This document shows positions 35,725 through 44,244 of a stretch of DNA of 64,000 nucleotides, one piece after another. This DNA comes from Mycolicibacterium madagascariense (GTDB lineage: Bacteria > Actinomycetota > Actinomycetes > Mycobacteriales > Mycobacteriaceae), in the NCBI RefSeq assembly GCF_010729665.1, contig NZ_AP022610.1:2108001-2172000 (forward strand), written 5' to 3'. The translations under genes and the position numbers were made by a program. Under the pieces are notes generated by a model. That model ran no database searches. It was given only the letters and a program-made list of their open reading frames with translations, and was not told the origin of the DNA. Numbering within the stretch: the stretch's first letter is position 1; the number at the start of each line of letters is the position of its first letter.

Positions 35725-37292
35725 CGGGGGAGCCGCCTGGCGTCGAGTGCGCCGAACAGTCCGTCGGCGCGGTTCCACCCGGCCGCCAGGCGTTCGGCGT
35801 GCTCGCGGCGGCCCGCCGACAGGGCGCCGGCGATCTCCCGGGTCGCGTGGGCGTGGACGTGGGCGCGGTAGCGGGCGTACTCGGCCGCGGTGTCCTTGCT
35901 GACCATGAACGGCCAGTCACTGGACACCGTGAGCAGCGCCTCGCGCAGGATCTGGTCGGCGACGGCGTCGCGCGGCGTCGGCGTCCCCACCGCGGCGTGC
36001 TGCGTCAGGGCCTTGTCGACGGTGGCGAGGGCGGTGTCGACCACCTCGGCGTTGAGCGCCACCAGGTCGGCCACCTGGGCGCCGGACCACACCTGCCAGT
36101 CCTTGCCGGAACCCCACGAGCCGGGCGGTAGGTCGACGGGGGAGCCGACGTAGCCGTTGGCGACCGCGTCGGAGAGGGTGCCGACGCGGATGCCCGCCTC
36201 GGGCAGCGCGCGCAGCACCCGTTCCAGCCACGTCGGACCTTCGTGCCACCAGTGACCGAACAGCTCGGTGTCGAACGCCGCGACGACGTGCGCGGGCCTG
36301 CCGATCCGCTCGGACTCCGAGGTCAGCCTGCGGCGCACGGTGTCGACGAAGTCGGCGACGTGGACGTCGATCGCGCGGTCGGCGCGGTCGGGCTCATACG
36401 GCGCCTTGTCCTGTGACGGCACGGCGCGGCCCGTCACGCGGGCCGGCTTGAGCCCGGTGAGGTGGTCGTAGGTGTGGAAGTCGCGGTACGCGGAATGTCC
36501 GGGATACCCCGACTTCGGCGACCAGACCCGGTAGCTCACCTTCAGGTCGCGGCCGAAGGCGATGACGTCGGACTCGCCGACGGGGCGGCCCAGCGCGGTG
36601 TCACCGTGCAGGGAGGGGCCGTCGACCATGAAGTGCGTGACACCCGCTGCGGCGTAACCGCTTTCGAGTCCCGGTGAGTACGCGCACTCCGGTGCCCAGA
36701 TGCCGCCGGGGATGCGCCCGAACCGTTGACCGGCGTCGGCGAGGCCCTCGGTGAGGGCGAATTCGCGCAGTCGCGGGTGCAGCAGCGGTTGGAAGGGATG
36801 GGCGAGGGGACCGCCGAGCAGTTCGATGGTCTCGCCGTCGATCAGCTCGCGCAGCAGGGGGCTGCCGCCGTGCCGCCAGGTGACCTCGAAGTCGGCGAGC
36901 GCCTGACCGGCTTCACGGTGCTCGCGAATGCCGAAGGCGCGCAACGCCTCTGGAGCCGCATAGCCCGACCCCTGGACCCCGCGCCGTGCGGCGGCCTCCC
37001 GACCGCGCAGCTGCCAGTTCGCCAGCCAGTGGTGCATGCCGTCGAGGCAGTACGGGTCGTCGAGCTGGGCGCTGACCACCGGGGTCATGCCGAGGGTGAG
37101 CAGGTGGCCGCGCCCCTCCTCCGACAACCTGCGCAGCAGCGCGACCAACGGCAGGTAGGCCGCGGCCCAGGACTGGTAGAGCCATTCCTCGCCGACCGGC
37201 CACCGGCCGTGGTGCGCGAGCCAGGGCAGGTGGGTGTGCAGCACCAGGGAGAACAGCCCGGGCACCGCGTCGCGACCCGTCGGCGTCGTCAC
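35721..37292 (-). CDS. GH57 alpha-1,4-glucan branching-type enzyme (Rv3031 homologue), 523 aa
   Basis: Glycoside hydrolase family 57 transferase acting on alpha-glucan. The catalytic pair is visible: nucleophile E202 in GIWAPECAYSPGLE and acid/base D341 in FDTELFGHWWHEG. The N-terminal barrel starts with FSLVLHTHLPWL, and the C-terminal helical DUF1957-type domain follows (DWPFMVSKDTAAEYARYRAHVHAH). The length agrees with a GTG start at 37292, which overlaps the methyltransferase stop as GTGA. In mycobacteria it works with the two neighbours in methylglucose lipopolysaccharide synthesis. Confidence 0.92.
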   Translation of the reverse strand: MTTPTGRDAVPGLFSLVLHTHLPWLAHHGRWPVGEEWLYQSWAAAYLPLVALLRRLSEEGRGHLLTLGMTPVVSAQLDDPYCLDGMHHWLANWQLRGREAAARRGVQGSGYAAPEALRAFGIREHREAGQALADFEVTWRHGGSPLLRELIDGETIELLGGPLAHPFQPLLHPRLREFALTEGLADAGQRFGRIPGGIWAPECAYSPGLESGYAAAGVTHFMVDGPSLHGDTALGRPVGESDVIAFGRDLKVSYRVWSPKSGYPGHSAYRDFHTYDHLTGLKPARVTGRAVPSQDKAPYEPDRADRAIDVHVADFVDTVRRRLTSESERIGRPAHVVAAFDTELFGHWWHEGPTWLERVLRALPEAGIRVGTLSDAVANGYVGSPVDLPPGSWGSGKDWQVWSGAQVADLVALNAEVVDTALATVDKALTQHAAVGTPTPRDAVADQILREALLTVSSDWPFMVSKDTAAEYARYRAHVHAHATREIAGALSAGRREHAERLAAGWNRADGLFGALDARRLPR

Positions 37293-38086
37293 GGTCGCAC
37301 CGCGATGGCCACCAGATCCAGGCTGTCGTCGATCGGGCGCGCACCGGCGTCGAGCAGGTCGAAGTCGTCGGTCGTCACCGACTCCACGTCGGCGAGCAGC
37401 GCGGTGGGCCAGGGCGCGCCCGCCAGCGCCCTGGTGATCTGCGCGTCGATGATCGAGCCGCCGTGCCGGGCGTCCAGCGCTCGCAGACCCGCGCCGTGGT
37501 GCACGCCGAGCATCGCCCGAACCTCGAAGCCCGCGGCGGTGAGCAGGTCGGTGAGTTCGGTCGCGTCGAGCTCGCGGGTGTGGAAGGGGTTGAGCGGGGT
37601 GTCGCGGCCGGGAGAGAAGGTGATGCGGTTGGGCGTCGACATCAGCAACGTCCCGGACGGCCGCAGGACGCGCGCGCACTCGGCGACGAACCGGCCTTGG
37701 TCCCAGAGGTGTTCGATCACTTGGAAGTTGACGACGACGTCGACGGAGCCGTCGTCGAGGGGCAGGTCGGTCAGGTTGCCCTGGCGCATGTCGACCCGGG
37801 GGTAGCGCGCTCTGACGTGGGCGACGGCGCTCTCGTCGTAGTCGACGCCGATGACGCGTCGCGCCACGTCGGCGATGAGGTCGGCGCCGTACCCCTCGCC
37901 TGAGCCTGCCTCGAGCACGTCGCGACCCACGCAATGGTCGACGAGCCGCTGGTAGACCACCTCGTGGCGGCGGAACCAGTAGTTCTCCTCGGGCAGGCCG
38001 GGAACGGTGCGTTCCCCGGTCAGGGGGAGCGCGTCGGCGTTCGCGAGGGCGGCGTCGGAGGGCTCGGAGTGAGAAGATGTGCTCAT
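37289..38086 (-). CDS. SAM-dependent methyltransferase (Rv3030 homologue), 265 aa
   Basis: Class I methyltransferase with motif I DVLEAGSGEGYGADLIADVA, GVDYDESAVAHVRARYP, and DVVVNFQVIEHLWDQ. STPNRITFSPGRDTPLNPFHTREL and GGSIIDAQI are typical of this mycobacterial family, proposed to O-methylate the glucose residues of methylglucose lipopolysaccharide. I use ATG 38086; a TTG two codons earlier is also possible. A TAGCCT box 9 bases upstream of the ATG suggests a leaderless or nearly leaderless message and marks this as the first gene of the three-gene unit. Confidence 0.88.
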   Translation of the reverse strand: MSTSSHSEPSDAALANADALPLTGERTVPGLPEENYWFRRHEVVYQRLVDHCVGRDVLEAGSGEGYGADLIADVARRVIGVDYDESAVAHVRARYPRVDMRQGNLTDLPLDDGSVDVVVNFQVIEHLWDQGRFVAECARVLRPSGTLLMSTPNRITFSPGRDTPLNPFHTRELDATELTDLLTAAGFEVRAMLGVHHGAGLRALDARHGGSIIDAQITRALAGAPWPTALLADVESVTTDDFDLLDAGARPIDDSLDLVAIAVRP

Positions 38087-38095
38087 TGCCAACGC

Positions 38096-38101
38096 AGGCT
38101 A
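38096..38101 (-). promoter_or_regulatory. -10 box for the polysaccharide operon
   Basis: TAGCCT on the minus strand lies 9 bases before the ATG at 38086, placing the transcript start within a few bases of the start codon. Confidence 0.5.
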
Positions 38102-38103
38102 AC

Positions 38104-38185
38104 CCAGCTATGGCCATTGTCACTCGTCCGCGATTGATTGAGAGACCGACGGCGAGGGCAGAAGGTTAGATAACACCAGCTATGG
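38104..38185. repeat. Two copies of CCAGCTATGG in the etfB upstream region
   Basis: CCAGCTATGG occurs at 38104-38113 and 38176-38185, 72 bp apart. The second copy is embedded in the inverted repeat AACACC (38172-38177)/GGTGTT (38184-38189). They may be protein-binding sites in the divergent promoter region. Confidence 0.5.
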
Positions 38186-38205
38186 TGTTCCTGGTACCGC
38201 CCAAG

Positions 38206-38221
38206 GTTACTGCCTAGTAAC
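38206..38221. promoter_or_regulatory. Palindromic operator upstream of etfBA
   Basis: GTTACT-GCCT-AGTAAC is a perfect 6+4+6 palindrome, 72 bp before the etfB ATG. The size and symmetry fit a TetR-family dimer site, and the position suggests control of etfBA together with fatty-acid oxidation genes. The regulator is not in the window. Confidence 0.6.
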
Positions 38222-38293
38222 ATTGAGGCACTTGCATGAATCGTGATATGGGCAGGCCGGCAGAGGCCTCATCGAGGAGGACGAACCACACTC

Positions 38294-39088
38294 ATGACGA
38301 ACATCGTGGTCCTGATCAAACAGGTTCCTGATTACGAGGACCGCCATCTCAACGATGGCGACTGGACGCTGGATCGCGCGGGCAGCGATCCGGTGCTGGA
38401 CGAGATCAACGAGAAGGCCGTCGAAGTCGCGCTGCAACTCAAGGAGAAGCACGCGGACGCCGACTACAACGTGGTCGTGCTGACCGCGGGCCCCCCGTCG
38501 GCGGAGACGGCGATCCGCCGCGCGCTGTCCATGGGCGCGGACTCGGCCTACCACCTGGTCGACGACGGCCTCAAGGGGTCGGACATGGTTCAGACGTCGT
38601 GGGCCCTGGCCCGCGCGCTCGGCCAGATCGAGGACGTCGGCGTGGTCATCGCCGGCAACGAGACCAGTGACGGCGTCGGCGGCGCGGTCCCGGCCATCCT
38701 GGCCCAGTTCCTCGGCCTGCCGCAGCTGACGACGATGCGCAGCATCGACATCGCCGACGGCAAGATCACCGGCGAGCGCGAGACCGACGACGGCGTCTTC
38801 GGACTGGAGGCCACGCTGCCCGCGATCGTCAGCATCAGCGAGAAGATCGTGGAGGACGCCAGGTTCCCCTCGTTCAAGGGCATCATGGCGGCCAAGAAGA
38901 AGCCGGTGGAGACGTTGACGCTCGCCGGCATCGGCGTCGAGAGCGACGAGGTGGGTGGCCCGAACGCCGCGTCCGTCGTCGTGTCCGCCGCGCCGAAGCC
39001 GCCGAAGACGGCCGGCGAGAAGGTCACCGACGAGGGTGAGGGCGGTCAGCAGATCGCCGACTACCTGGTCGCGCAGAAGCTGCTCTGA
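38294..39088 (+). CDS. etfB: Electron transfer flavoprotein beta subunit, 264 aa
   Basis: AMP-binding subunit of the soluble ETF heterodimer, which collects electrons from acyl-CoA dehydrogenases. The start MTNIVVLIKQVPDYEDRHL and the segments VVLTAGPPSAETAIRRALSMGAD and VIAGNETSDGVGGAVPAILAQFLGLPQLT are typical. I use the ATG at 38294; a longer frame to 38243 lacks family similarity. It is followed after 52 bp by etfA, and its promoter region holds a palindromic operator. Confidence 0.94.
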   Translation: MTNIVVLIKQVPDYEDRHLNDGDWTLDRAGSDPVLDEINEKAVEVALQLKEKHADADYNVVVLTAGPPSAETAIRRALSMGADSAYHLVDDGLKGSDMVQTSWALARALGQIEDVGVVIAGNETSDGVGGAVPAILAQFLGLPQLTTMRSIDIADGKITGERETDDGVFGLEATLPAIVSISEKIVEDARFPSFKGIMAAKKKPVETLTLAGIGVESDEVGGPNAASVVVSAAPKPPKTAGEKVTDEGEGGQQIADYLVAQKLL

Positions 39089-39140
39089 CCGGTCTCGATT
39101 TCTCCCCCCATCAACGAATTCAAGAGAGCGACAAGAGGTC

Positions 39141-40097
39141 ATGACCGAAGTACTCGTGCTCGCCGAGCACGCTGAAGGCAAGTTGAAGAACGTCACCGCC
39201 GAGCTCATCACCGCAGCGCGCGCCCTCGGCGAGCCGTCCGCAGTGGTGATCGGTGCCCCCGGCACCGCCGAGAAACTCATCGACGGGTTGAAGGCCGCCG
39301 GCGCCGCGAAGATCTACGTCGCGGAGTCCGACGTCGTGGAGCAGTACCTGGTGACGCCCAAGGTCGACGTGCTGAACGCACTCGTCGAGTCGGTGTCCCC
39401 GGTGGCCGTCATCACGGTCGCCAGCGCCGAGGGCAAGGAGATCGCCGGCCGCGTCGCCGCAGAGACCGGGTCCGGTGTCCTCATCGACGTCATCGGCGTC
39501 AAGGAGGGCCCCATCGGCATCCACTCGATCTTCGGTGGCGCCTACACGACCGAGGCCAAGGCGGAGGGTGACGCCCCGGCGATCGCGCTGCGCCCCGGTG
39601 CGGTCGAGGCCGAGCCGTCCGACGGCGCAGGCGAAGTCGTGACCGTCGAGGTGCCCGCACCCGGTGAGAACGCCACGAAGATCACGTCGCGTCAGCCCGC
39701 GCAGAAGAGCGCGCGCCCCGAGCTGACCGAGGCGAAGATCGTCGTCGCGGGTGGCCGCGGGGTCGGCAGCAAGGAGAACTTCGGCATCGTCGAGGATCTG
39801 GCCGACGCCTTCGGTGCAGCGGTCGGTGCGTCGCGCGCAGCGGTGGACTCCGGGTTCTACGAGGGCCAGTTCCAGGTCGGTCAGACGGGCAAGACCGTCT
39901 CCCCGCAGCTGTACCTCGCACTCGGCATCTCCGGTGCCATTCAGCACCGCGCGGGCATGCAGACCTCGAAGACGATCGTCGCGGTCAACAAGGACGAGGA
40001 AGCACCGATCTTCGAGATCGCCGACTACGGCATCGTCGGCGATCTGTTCAAGGTGGCCCCTCAGCTCACCGACGCGGTCAAGACCCGCAAGGGCTGA
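39141..40097 (+). CDS. etfA: Electron transfer flavoprotein alpha subunit, 318 aa
   Basis: FAD-binding subunit of ETF. The N-terminal half resembles EtfB (EVLVLAEHAEGKLKNVTAELITAARALG). The C-terminal FAD domain has VVAGGRGVGSKENFGIVEDLADAFGAAVGASRAAVDSGF, PQLYLALGISGAIQHRAGMQTSKTIVAVNKD and EAPIFEIADYGIVGDLF. The ATG at 39141 follows an AAGAGG-type site. It is immediately followed by a strong intrinsic terminator, so the etfBA unit ends here. Confidence 0.95.
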   Translation: MTEVLVLAEHAEGKLKNVTAELITAARALGEPSAVVIGAPGTAEKLIDGLKAAGAAKIYVAESDVVEQYLVTPKVDVLNALVESVSPVAVITVASAEGKEIAGRVAAETGSGVLIDVIGVKEGPIGIHSIFGGAYTTEAKAEGDAPAIALRPGAVEAEPSDGAGEVVTVEVPAPGENATKITSRQPAQKSARPELTEAKIVVAGGRGVGSKENFGIVEDLADAFGAAVGASRAAVDSGFYEGQFQVGQTGKTVSPQLYLALGISGAIQHRAGMQTSKTIVAVNKDEEAPIFEIADYGIVGDLFKVAPQLTDAVKTRKG

Positions 40098-40111
40098 TCG
40101 TCCGTTCGACG

Positions 40112-40146
40112 AAGGACCCCGGCGCACGTGGTGCGCCGGGGTCCTT
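40112..40146 (+). terminator. Strong intrinsic terminator after etfA
   Basis: A perfect 16-bp stem (40112-40127 with 40131-40146) closes on a 3-base loop and ends in CCTTT. It lies 15 bp after the etfA stop and also faces the convergent Lsr2-like gene. Confidence 0.85.
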
Positions 40147-40214
40147 TGCGTCGTAGGACCGGGTCTGCGGAAGGCTCCCGAATAGCGTTGTGCGCCAGCC
40201 GCTTTGGCTCGGGT

Positions 40215-40601
40215 CTAGCGACCGCGCTTGTGCGCGGAGTCGTAGGCCGTGACGACGGACGCGGGGATGCGCCCCCGAGCGCTCACCTCGTGGCCGTTCT
40301 CCGCCGCCCACGCCCGGATCTTGGCGGTGGGGTTGGCGCTGGTGCGCTTGGTGGCTCTGGCGCCGGCCCGCTTCCTGCGCGTCGCCCCGCCGGTGCGCGT
40401 CGACGTGCTGGGGCCCGACGTCCTGGTGGCCGCGGCGACGAAGGGCGCAAAGGCCTTCTCCAGCTTGGCGATGTTCGCGTCACTGAGGTCGATGCGGTAG
40501 GACGTGCCGCGCAGGGCGAACTCCACCGTGCCGCCCTTGCCGTCGCTGATCTCTGTTTGGTCTAGGTCGTCGATGAGTTGTTTGATGATGCGCTCGGCCA
40601 T
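40215..40601 (-). CDS. Lsr2-family nucleoid-associated protein (paralogue), 128 aa
   Basis: Histone-like DNA-bridging protein of actinobacteria. The N-terminal dimerisation domain is recognisable (IIKQLIDDLDQTEISDGKGGTVEFALRGTSYRIDLSDANIAKLEKAF), followed by a Thr/Arg-rich linker. The C-terminal DNA-binding domain is PTAKIRAWAAENGHEVSARGRIPASVVTAY, with the RGR minor-groove hook. It is longer than the canonical Lsr2 of about 112 residues and sits outside the usual lsr2 locus, so it is probably a second copy. It borders an AT-rich patch, the preferred target of such proteins. Confidence 0.88.
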   Translation of the reverse strand: MAERIIKQLIDDLDQTEISDGKGGTVEFALRGTSYRIDLSDANIAKLEKAFAPFVAAATRTSGPSTSTRTGGATRRKRAGARATKRTSANPTAKIRAWAAENGHEVSARGRIPASVVTAYDSAHKRGR

Positions 40602-40909
40602 TCGAATCCTTCTGTGCGGGAATTGCGGTAATGCTACAAGTGATTCCCTAAAACCGGAAACGTGCTATTGCACCATTTCGTGAAATATCAATGTCGTGTC
40701 GGTCGAAACCCGTACTTAGTTGCAATTGCTAACGAGATCCCTTGCGCGACGCTCCCTTCGGCCCGTGTCCGCGCACGCCGGGGGTGGCCGTCTCGGCAAT
40801 TCGACGCAGGCGGCCATTTCACCGTGAACGCCGTCGCGCCCGCGCCGGCCACGGCCCTCGAATTGGCGACGGGGTGTCCCGTGCAGCGAACGTCGGCAAC
40901 GGGTGGACG
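40602..40909. other. AT-rich intergenic region upstream of the Lsr2 paralogue
   Basis: About 308 bp without a convincing gene. By hand count, 40621-40740 is about 43% GC, far below the surrounding genes. It contains the Lsr2-like gene's upstream region and ends at the promoter of the FGGY kinase. A rightward open frame (40662-41027) is judged spurious. Confidence 0.6.
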
Positions 40910-40915
40910 TAGGGT
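40910..40915 (+). promoter_or_regulatory. -10 box for the leaderless FGGY kinase gene
   Basis: TAGGGT is followed after exactly six bases by the GTG at 40922, which should make the start codon the first transcribed bases. Confidence 0.55.
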
Positions 40916-40921
40916 TGCGCC

Positions 40922-42406
40922 GTGGACCTGCTTCTCGGAATCGACATGGGCACCGGGAGCATCAAGGGCGTTCTGGTGGACACCGCGGGTGCCGTGCTGG
41001 CGTCGGCGACCATTACCCACGGCATGAGCCTGCCCCGCCCCGGCTGGGCCGAGGTGGACGCCGAGGCGACGTGGTGGCGCGAGGTGTGCGAGATCGCCCA
41101 CCGGCTGACCGCCGAGGTGCCCGCCGGGTCGAGGATCGCCGCCATGTGCGTGAGCGGCGTCGGCCCGTGCCTGGTGCTGTGCGACGACGACCTGACGCCG
41201 CTGCGGCCCGCCATCCTCTACGGCGTCGACACCAGGGCGTCGGCCGAGATCGTCTCGCTCACCGAGGAGTTCGGCGCCGACGCCATCCTTCGGCGGGCGG
41301 GCACGCTGCTGTCGAGTCAAGCCGTCGGGCCCAAGCTGGAATGGGTCAGGCGCCACGAACCGGAGGTCTTCGCACGGGCCACCGGCTGGTACGGCTCCAA
41401 CTCCTACATCGCCGCGAAGTTGACCGGCGAATACGTCATCGACCATCACACCGCCAGCCAGTGCGATCCGCTGTACGCGACGAGCGAATTCGACTGGAAT
41501 GCGCAGTGGGCGGCGCGCATCTGCGGGCACCTGCCCCTGCCGCGACTGGTCTGGCCGCACGAGGTCGTGGGCACGGTGCACGCCGGTGCCGCTGCGGCGA
41601 CGGGCATTCCGGTCGGCACGCCGGTCGTGGCGGGCACGGTCGACGCGTTCGCCGAGGCGTTCTCGGTCGGCGTGCGCCACCCCGGTGACCAGATGCTCAT
41701 GTACGGGTCGACGATGTTCCTCGTCCAGCTCATCGACGAGTACCACAGCGATCCCGCACTGTGGACCACCGCGGGCGTCGAGCGCGGCTCCCTGGCGCTG
41801 GCGGCGGGCACGTCGACGGCGGGCAGCATGATCGGCTGGCTGCAGACGATCACCGGCGGCGCCTCGCTGGACACGCTGATGGCCGAGGCGGCGGCGGTGC
41901 CCGCAGGCAGCGAGGGGCTCATCGCGCTGCCGTATCTGGCGGGGGAGCGGACCCCGGTGTTCGACGCCGACGCGCGGGGGCTGTTCGCGGGGCTCACCCT
42001 CCGGCACGGCCGCGGGCACCTGTTCCGGGCGGCCTACGAGGGCATCGCCTTTGGCGTCCGGGCCATCCTGGAGATGTTCGACGACGCCCACACCGCCCGC
42101 CGCACGGTGGCGGTCGGCGGCGGTCTGCGCAGTGCGATCTGGACCCAGGCGGTCAGCGACGTCACCGGGCGTCCGCAGCTGGTGCCCCAGCAGGCCATCG
42201 GTGCCAGTTACGGTGACGCGCTGATGGCGGCCATCGGCGTGGAACTCGTTGCGCCGGAGACCGATTGGGCCACGATCGAGCGCGAGATCGAGCCCGACCC
42301 GGCGAACCGCGCGCTCTACGACGACCTGTACGGCGTCTGGCGCGAGCTGTACCCCTCGACCAAGGACCTCGTGCACGCCCTTGGTCTCATCGCTGGGCGG
42401 GGCTGA
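40922..42406 (+). CDS. FGGY-family carbohydrate kinase, 494 aa
   Basis: ATP-dependent sugar or polyol kinase of the actin-like fold. N-terminal phosphate-binding motif LLGIDMGTGSIKGVLVDTAG, second phosphate motif near VAGTVDAFAEAFSVG, and adenosine motif RRTVAVGGGLRSAIWTQAVSDVTGRP; LPYLAGERTPVFDADARG is the family signature region. The closest types are xylulokinases, but the substrate (xylulose, ribulose, erythritol or other) cannot be told. It is monocistronic with its own leaderless promoter and overlaps the convergent Lrp gene by 20 bp. It lies in the same island as the sugar-alcohol operon. Confidence 0.88.
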   Translation: MDLLLGIDMGTGSIKGVLVDTAGAVLASATITHGMSLPRPGWAEVDAEATWWREVCEIAHRLTAEVPAGSRIAAMCVSGVGPCLVLCDDDLTPLRPAILYGVDTRASAEIVSLTEEFGADAILRRAGTLLSSQAVGPKLEWVRRHEPEVFARATGWYGSNSYIAAKLTGEYVIDHHTASQCDPLYATSEFDWNAQWAARICGHLPLPRLVWPHEVVGTVHAGAAAATGIPVGTPVVAGTVDAFAEAFSVGVRHPGDQMLMYGSTMFLVQLIDEYHSDPALWTTAGVERGSLALAAGTSTAGSMIGWLQTITGGASLDTLMAEAAAVPAGSEGLIALPYLAGERTPVFDADARGLFAGLTLRHGRGHLFRAAYEGIAFGVRAILEMFDDAHTARRTVAVGGGLRSAIWTQAVSDVTGRPQLVPQQAIGASYGDALMAAIGVELVAPETDWATIEREIEPDPANRALYDDLYGVWRELYPSTKDLVHALGLIAGRG

Positions 42407-43406
42407 CCGCGGCGACCAGTCGACCGTGGGAGACCAGTGACGCCGACTGCTTGAGGCGCTGGGTCCGCACGCTGGTGTCGTAACTCTGCAGGTGCTCGAC
42501 GGCGCCGAGCTCGTCGGCGAGATAGCGGTACAGGTGCTCGACGTCGCGGCAGATGGCGACGGCCATCAGATGGTTGCGGCCCGTCTTGGCCGACACCGAG
42601 GCGATCTCGGCGTGCCGCGCCAGCTCGCGCCCCACGTCGTTCAGGTGTCGCGGCGCGGTCGTGACCCAGATGATCGCGTTCACGTGGAAGCCGAGTCGTT
42701 CGGGCAGCACGTCGACGTCGTAGGTCAGCGTCCCCGCGGCCTGCAGGGCGCTCAGGCGTCGCGTCACCCGGGCGGTGGACCACCCCGTGAGTTCGGCGAG
42801 GCGGGCGTGCGGCGCCCGGCCGTCCATCGCGAGCGCGTCGAGCAGCGGTTGGTCCTCGGCCGAGGGAGCCGTGGGCCGGACCGCCGGCGGCGTCTCGGCG
42901 GCCAACCGCTGCAGGAGCCGATCGACCTGCTCGGCGTCCAACGTGTGTCCATAGGCCGTCCACGGTGCGGTTCCCGACTCCTCGAAGGTGTGCAGGACGA
43001 GGTCGATCTCCATGTCGAGAACCGACGTCGTGCGCGGCAGGCGCCGCAGCAGTCCGTCGGACCCCTCGCCGAGCGGTGCGCGGACGACGCACACCAGCTC
43101 ACTCCATCCCGAGAGGATGTTGGCGTGCGTGACGTCGTCGCGCCGCACCAGCGCCTCGGCCAGGCGGGCCAGATCGTCGGGCTTGGCATGCACGCGCACC
43201 AGCCACCGGGCGTCGCCGTGCAGCTGCGGGTCGACGACGCCGACGACCCGCAGCACGCCGTCACGCCGCAGGCGGTGATAGCGCCGGGCGACGGTCTGCT
43301 CGGGCGCGCCCACGGTATCGGCGATGACGCGAAAGGGGACGCGCGGCCAGAGCTGCAGGGCGTGAAGAATCGTGCCGTCCAGGGCGTCGAACATGACGAT
43401 CAGCAT
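42387..43406 (-). CDS. Lrp/AsnC-family regulator with two helix-turn-helix domains, 339 aa
   Basis: The first AsnC-type HTH is at about 8-55 (DALDGTILHALQLWPRVPFRVIADTVGAPEQTVARRYHRLRRDGVLR). A second lies at about 185-235 (DQPLLDALAMDGRAPHARLAELTGWSTARVTRRLSALQAAGTL). Each is followed by a RAM-like ligand or oligomerisation region. This duplicated layout is about twice the length of E. coli Lrp and gives a pseudo-dimer. It probably responds to an amino acid or other small metabolite. The start at 43406 has a GGGGAT site; M5 is an alternative. It is divergent from the SDR gene at 43492, a likely target. Confidence 0.85.
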   Translation of the reverse strand: MLIVMFDALDGTILHALQLWPRVPFRVIADTVGAPEQTVARRYHRLRRDGVLRVVGVVDPQLHGDARWLVRVHAKPDDLARLAEALVRRDDVTHANILSGWSELVCVVRAPLGEGSDGLLRRLPRTTSVLDMEIDLVLHTFEESGTAPWTAYGHTLDAEQVDRLLQRLAAETPPAVRPTAPSAEDQPLLDALAMDGRAPHARLAELTGWSTARVTRRLSALQAAGTLTYDVDVLPERLGFHVNAIIWVTTAPRHLNDVGRELARHAEIASVSAKTGRNHLMAVAICRDVEHLYRYLADELGAVEHLQSYDTSVRTQRLKQSASLVSHGRLVAAVSPAQR

Positions 43407-43491
43407 ACGAAGATCCCCGCGAGATGAGTATCAATGGCCACTTCAGCCGTCGCGCTGACCGATCGCCCCCGCGCGCTGCCACGCTGGAGCC

Positions 43492-44244
43492 ATGCACCTG
43501 ACCGACGACACGATTCTCGTCACCGGCGGCGGCAGCGGCATCGGCGCCGGCCTGGCAACCGCGCTGCACCGCGCCGGAAACCGGGTCGTCATCGCAGGCC
43601 GCCGCCGCGACGCACTCGACGCGGTCGCTCGCGAGCACCCCGGAATGACCTGCTACGCCGTCGATCTGGCCGATCCGGCGTCCGTTCGAACCTTCGCGGC
43701 CGAGGTGGTGGACCGACATCCCGATCTGAACGTCCTCGTCAACAACGCCGGGATCATGCCGTTCGAAGATCTGACGGACCCGCGGACGGACGTGATCCAG
43801 GCAGTGTGTGCGACCAATCTCGTCGGTCCCCTCCTGCTGACCGCCGAGCTGCTGCCGACGTTGAGGGCTGCGCCGCGTGCGGCGATCGTGAACGTCACCT
43901 CGGCGCTGGGATTCGTGCCGATGGCGCGCATGCCGACGTACTGCGCGACCAAGGCGGCGCTCCACTCCTACACGCAATCCCTGCGATCTCAATTGCGACG
44001 CACCAGCGTTCGGGTCATCGAGATACCGCCGCCGCGCGTCTACACCCGCGGGGAGCCCGAGGACGCCGACGGTCTGGGGGTGGCGTCGTTCGTCGACGAG
44101 GCGTTGGCGCTGATGGCCGCGCATCCCTCGGACGGCGAGATCGTCGTGGCGGCGGCCCGTCACCTGTGCGATGCAGCATCCCGCGGCGAGTACGACGAGG
44201 TCTACGCCGCAGTCAATCCGGACGTCGAGAGGACGACCCCATGA
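43492..44244 (+). CDS. Short-chain dehydrogenase/reductase, 250 aa
   Basis: NAD(P)-dependent SDR with cofactor motif TGGGSGIG at 11-18, NNAG, and the catalytic Tyr-Lys in YCATKAAL. The arginine run GRRRDALDAV after the second strand favours NADP(H). DltE-like members of this group share the RPRAAIVNVTSALGFVP-type segment. The stop overlaps the next start (ATGA), so it forms a two-gene unit with the luciferase-fold enzyme, divergent from the double-HTH Lrp protein. The substrate is unknown. Confidence 0.85.
   Translation: MHLTDDTILVTGGGSGIGAGLATALHRAGNRVVIAGRRRDALDAVAREHPGMTCYAVDLADPASVRTFAAEVVDRHPDLNVLVNNAGIMPFEDLTDPRTDVIQAVCATNLVGPLLLTAELLPTLRAAPRAAIVNVTSALGFVPMARMPTYCATKAALHSYTQSLRSQLRRTSVRVIEIPPPRVYTRGEPEDADGLGVASFVDEALALMAAHPSDGEIVVAAARHLCDAASRGEYDEVYAAVNPDVERTTP

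Noticed and set aside
40662..41027. 121-codon rightward open frame upstream of the FGGY kinase
   Set aside because: It lies across an AT-rich promoter region and the start of the kinase gene, has no recognisable motif and no good ribosome site.
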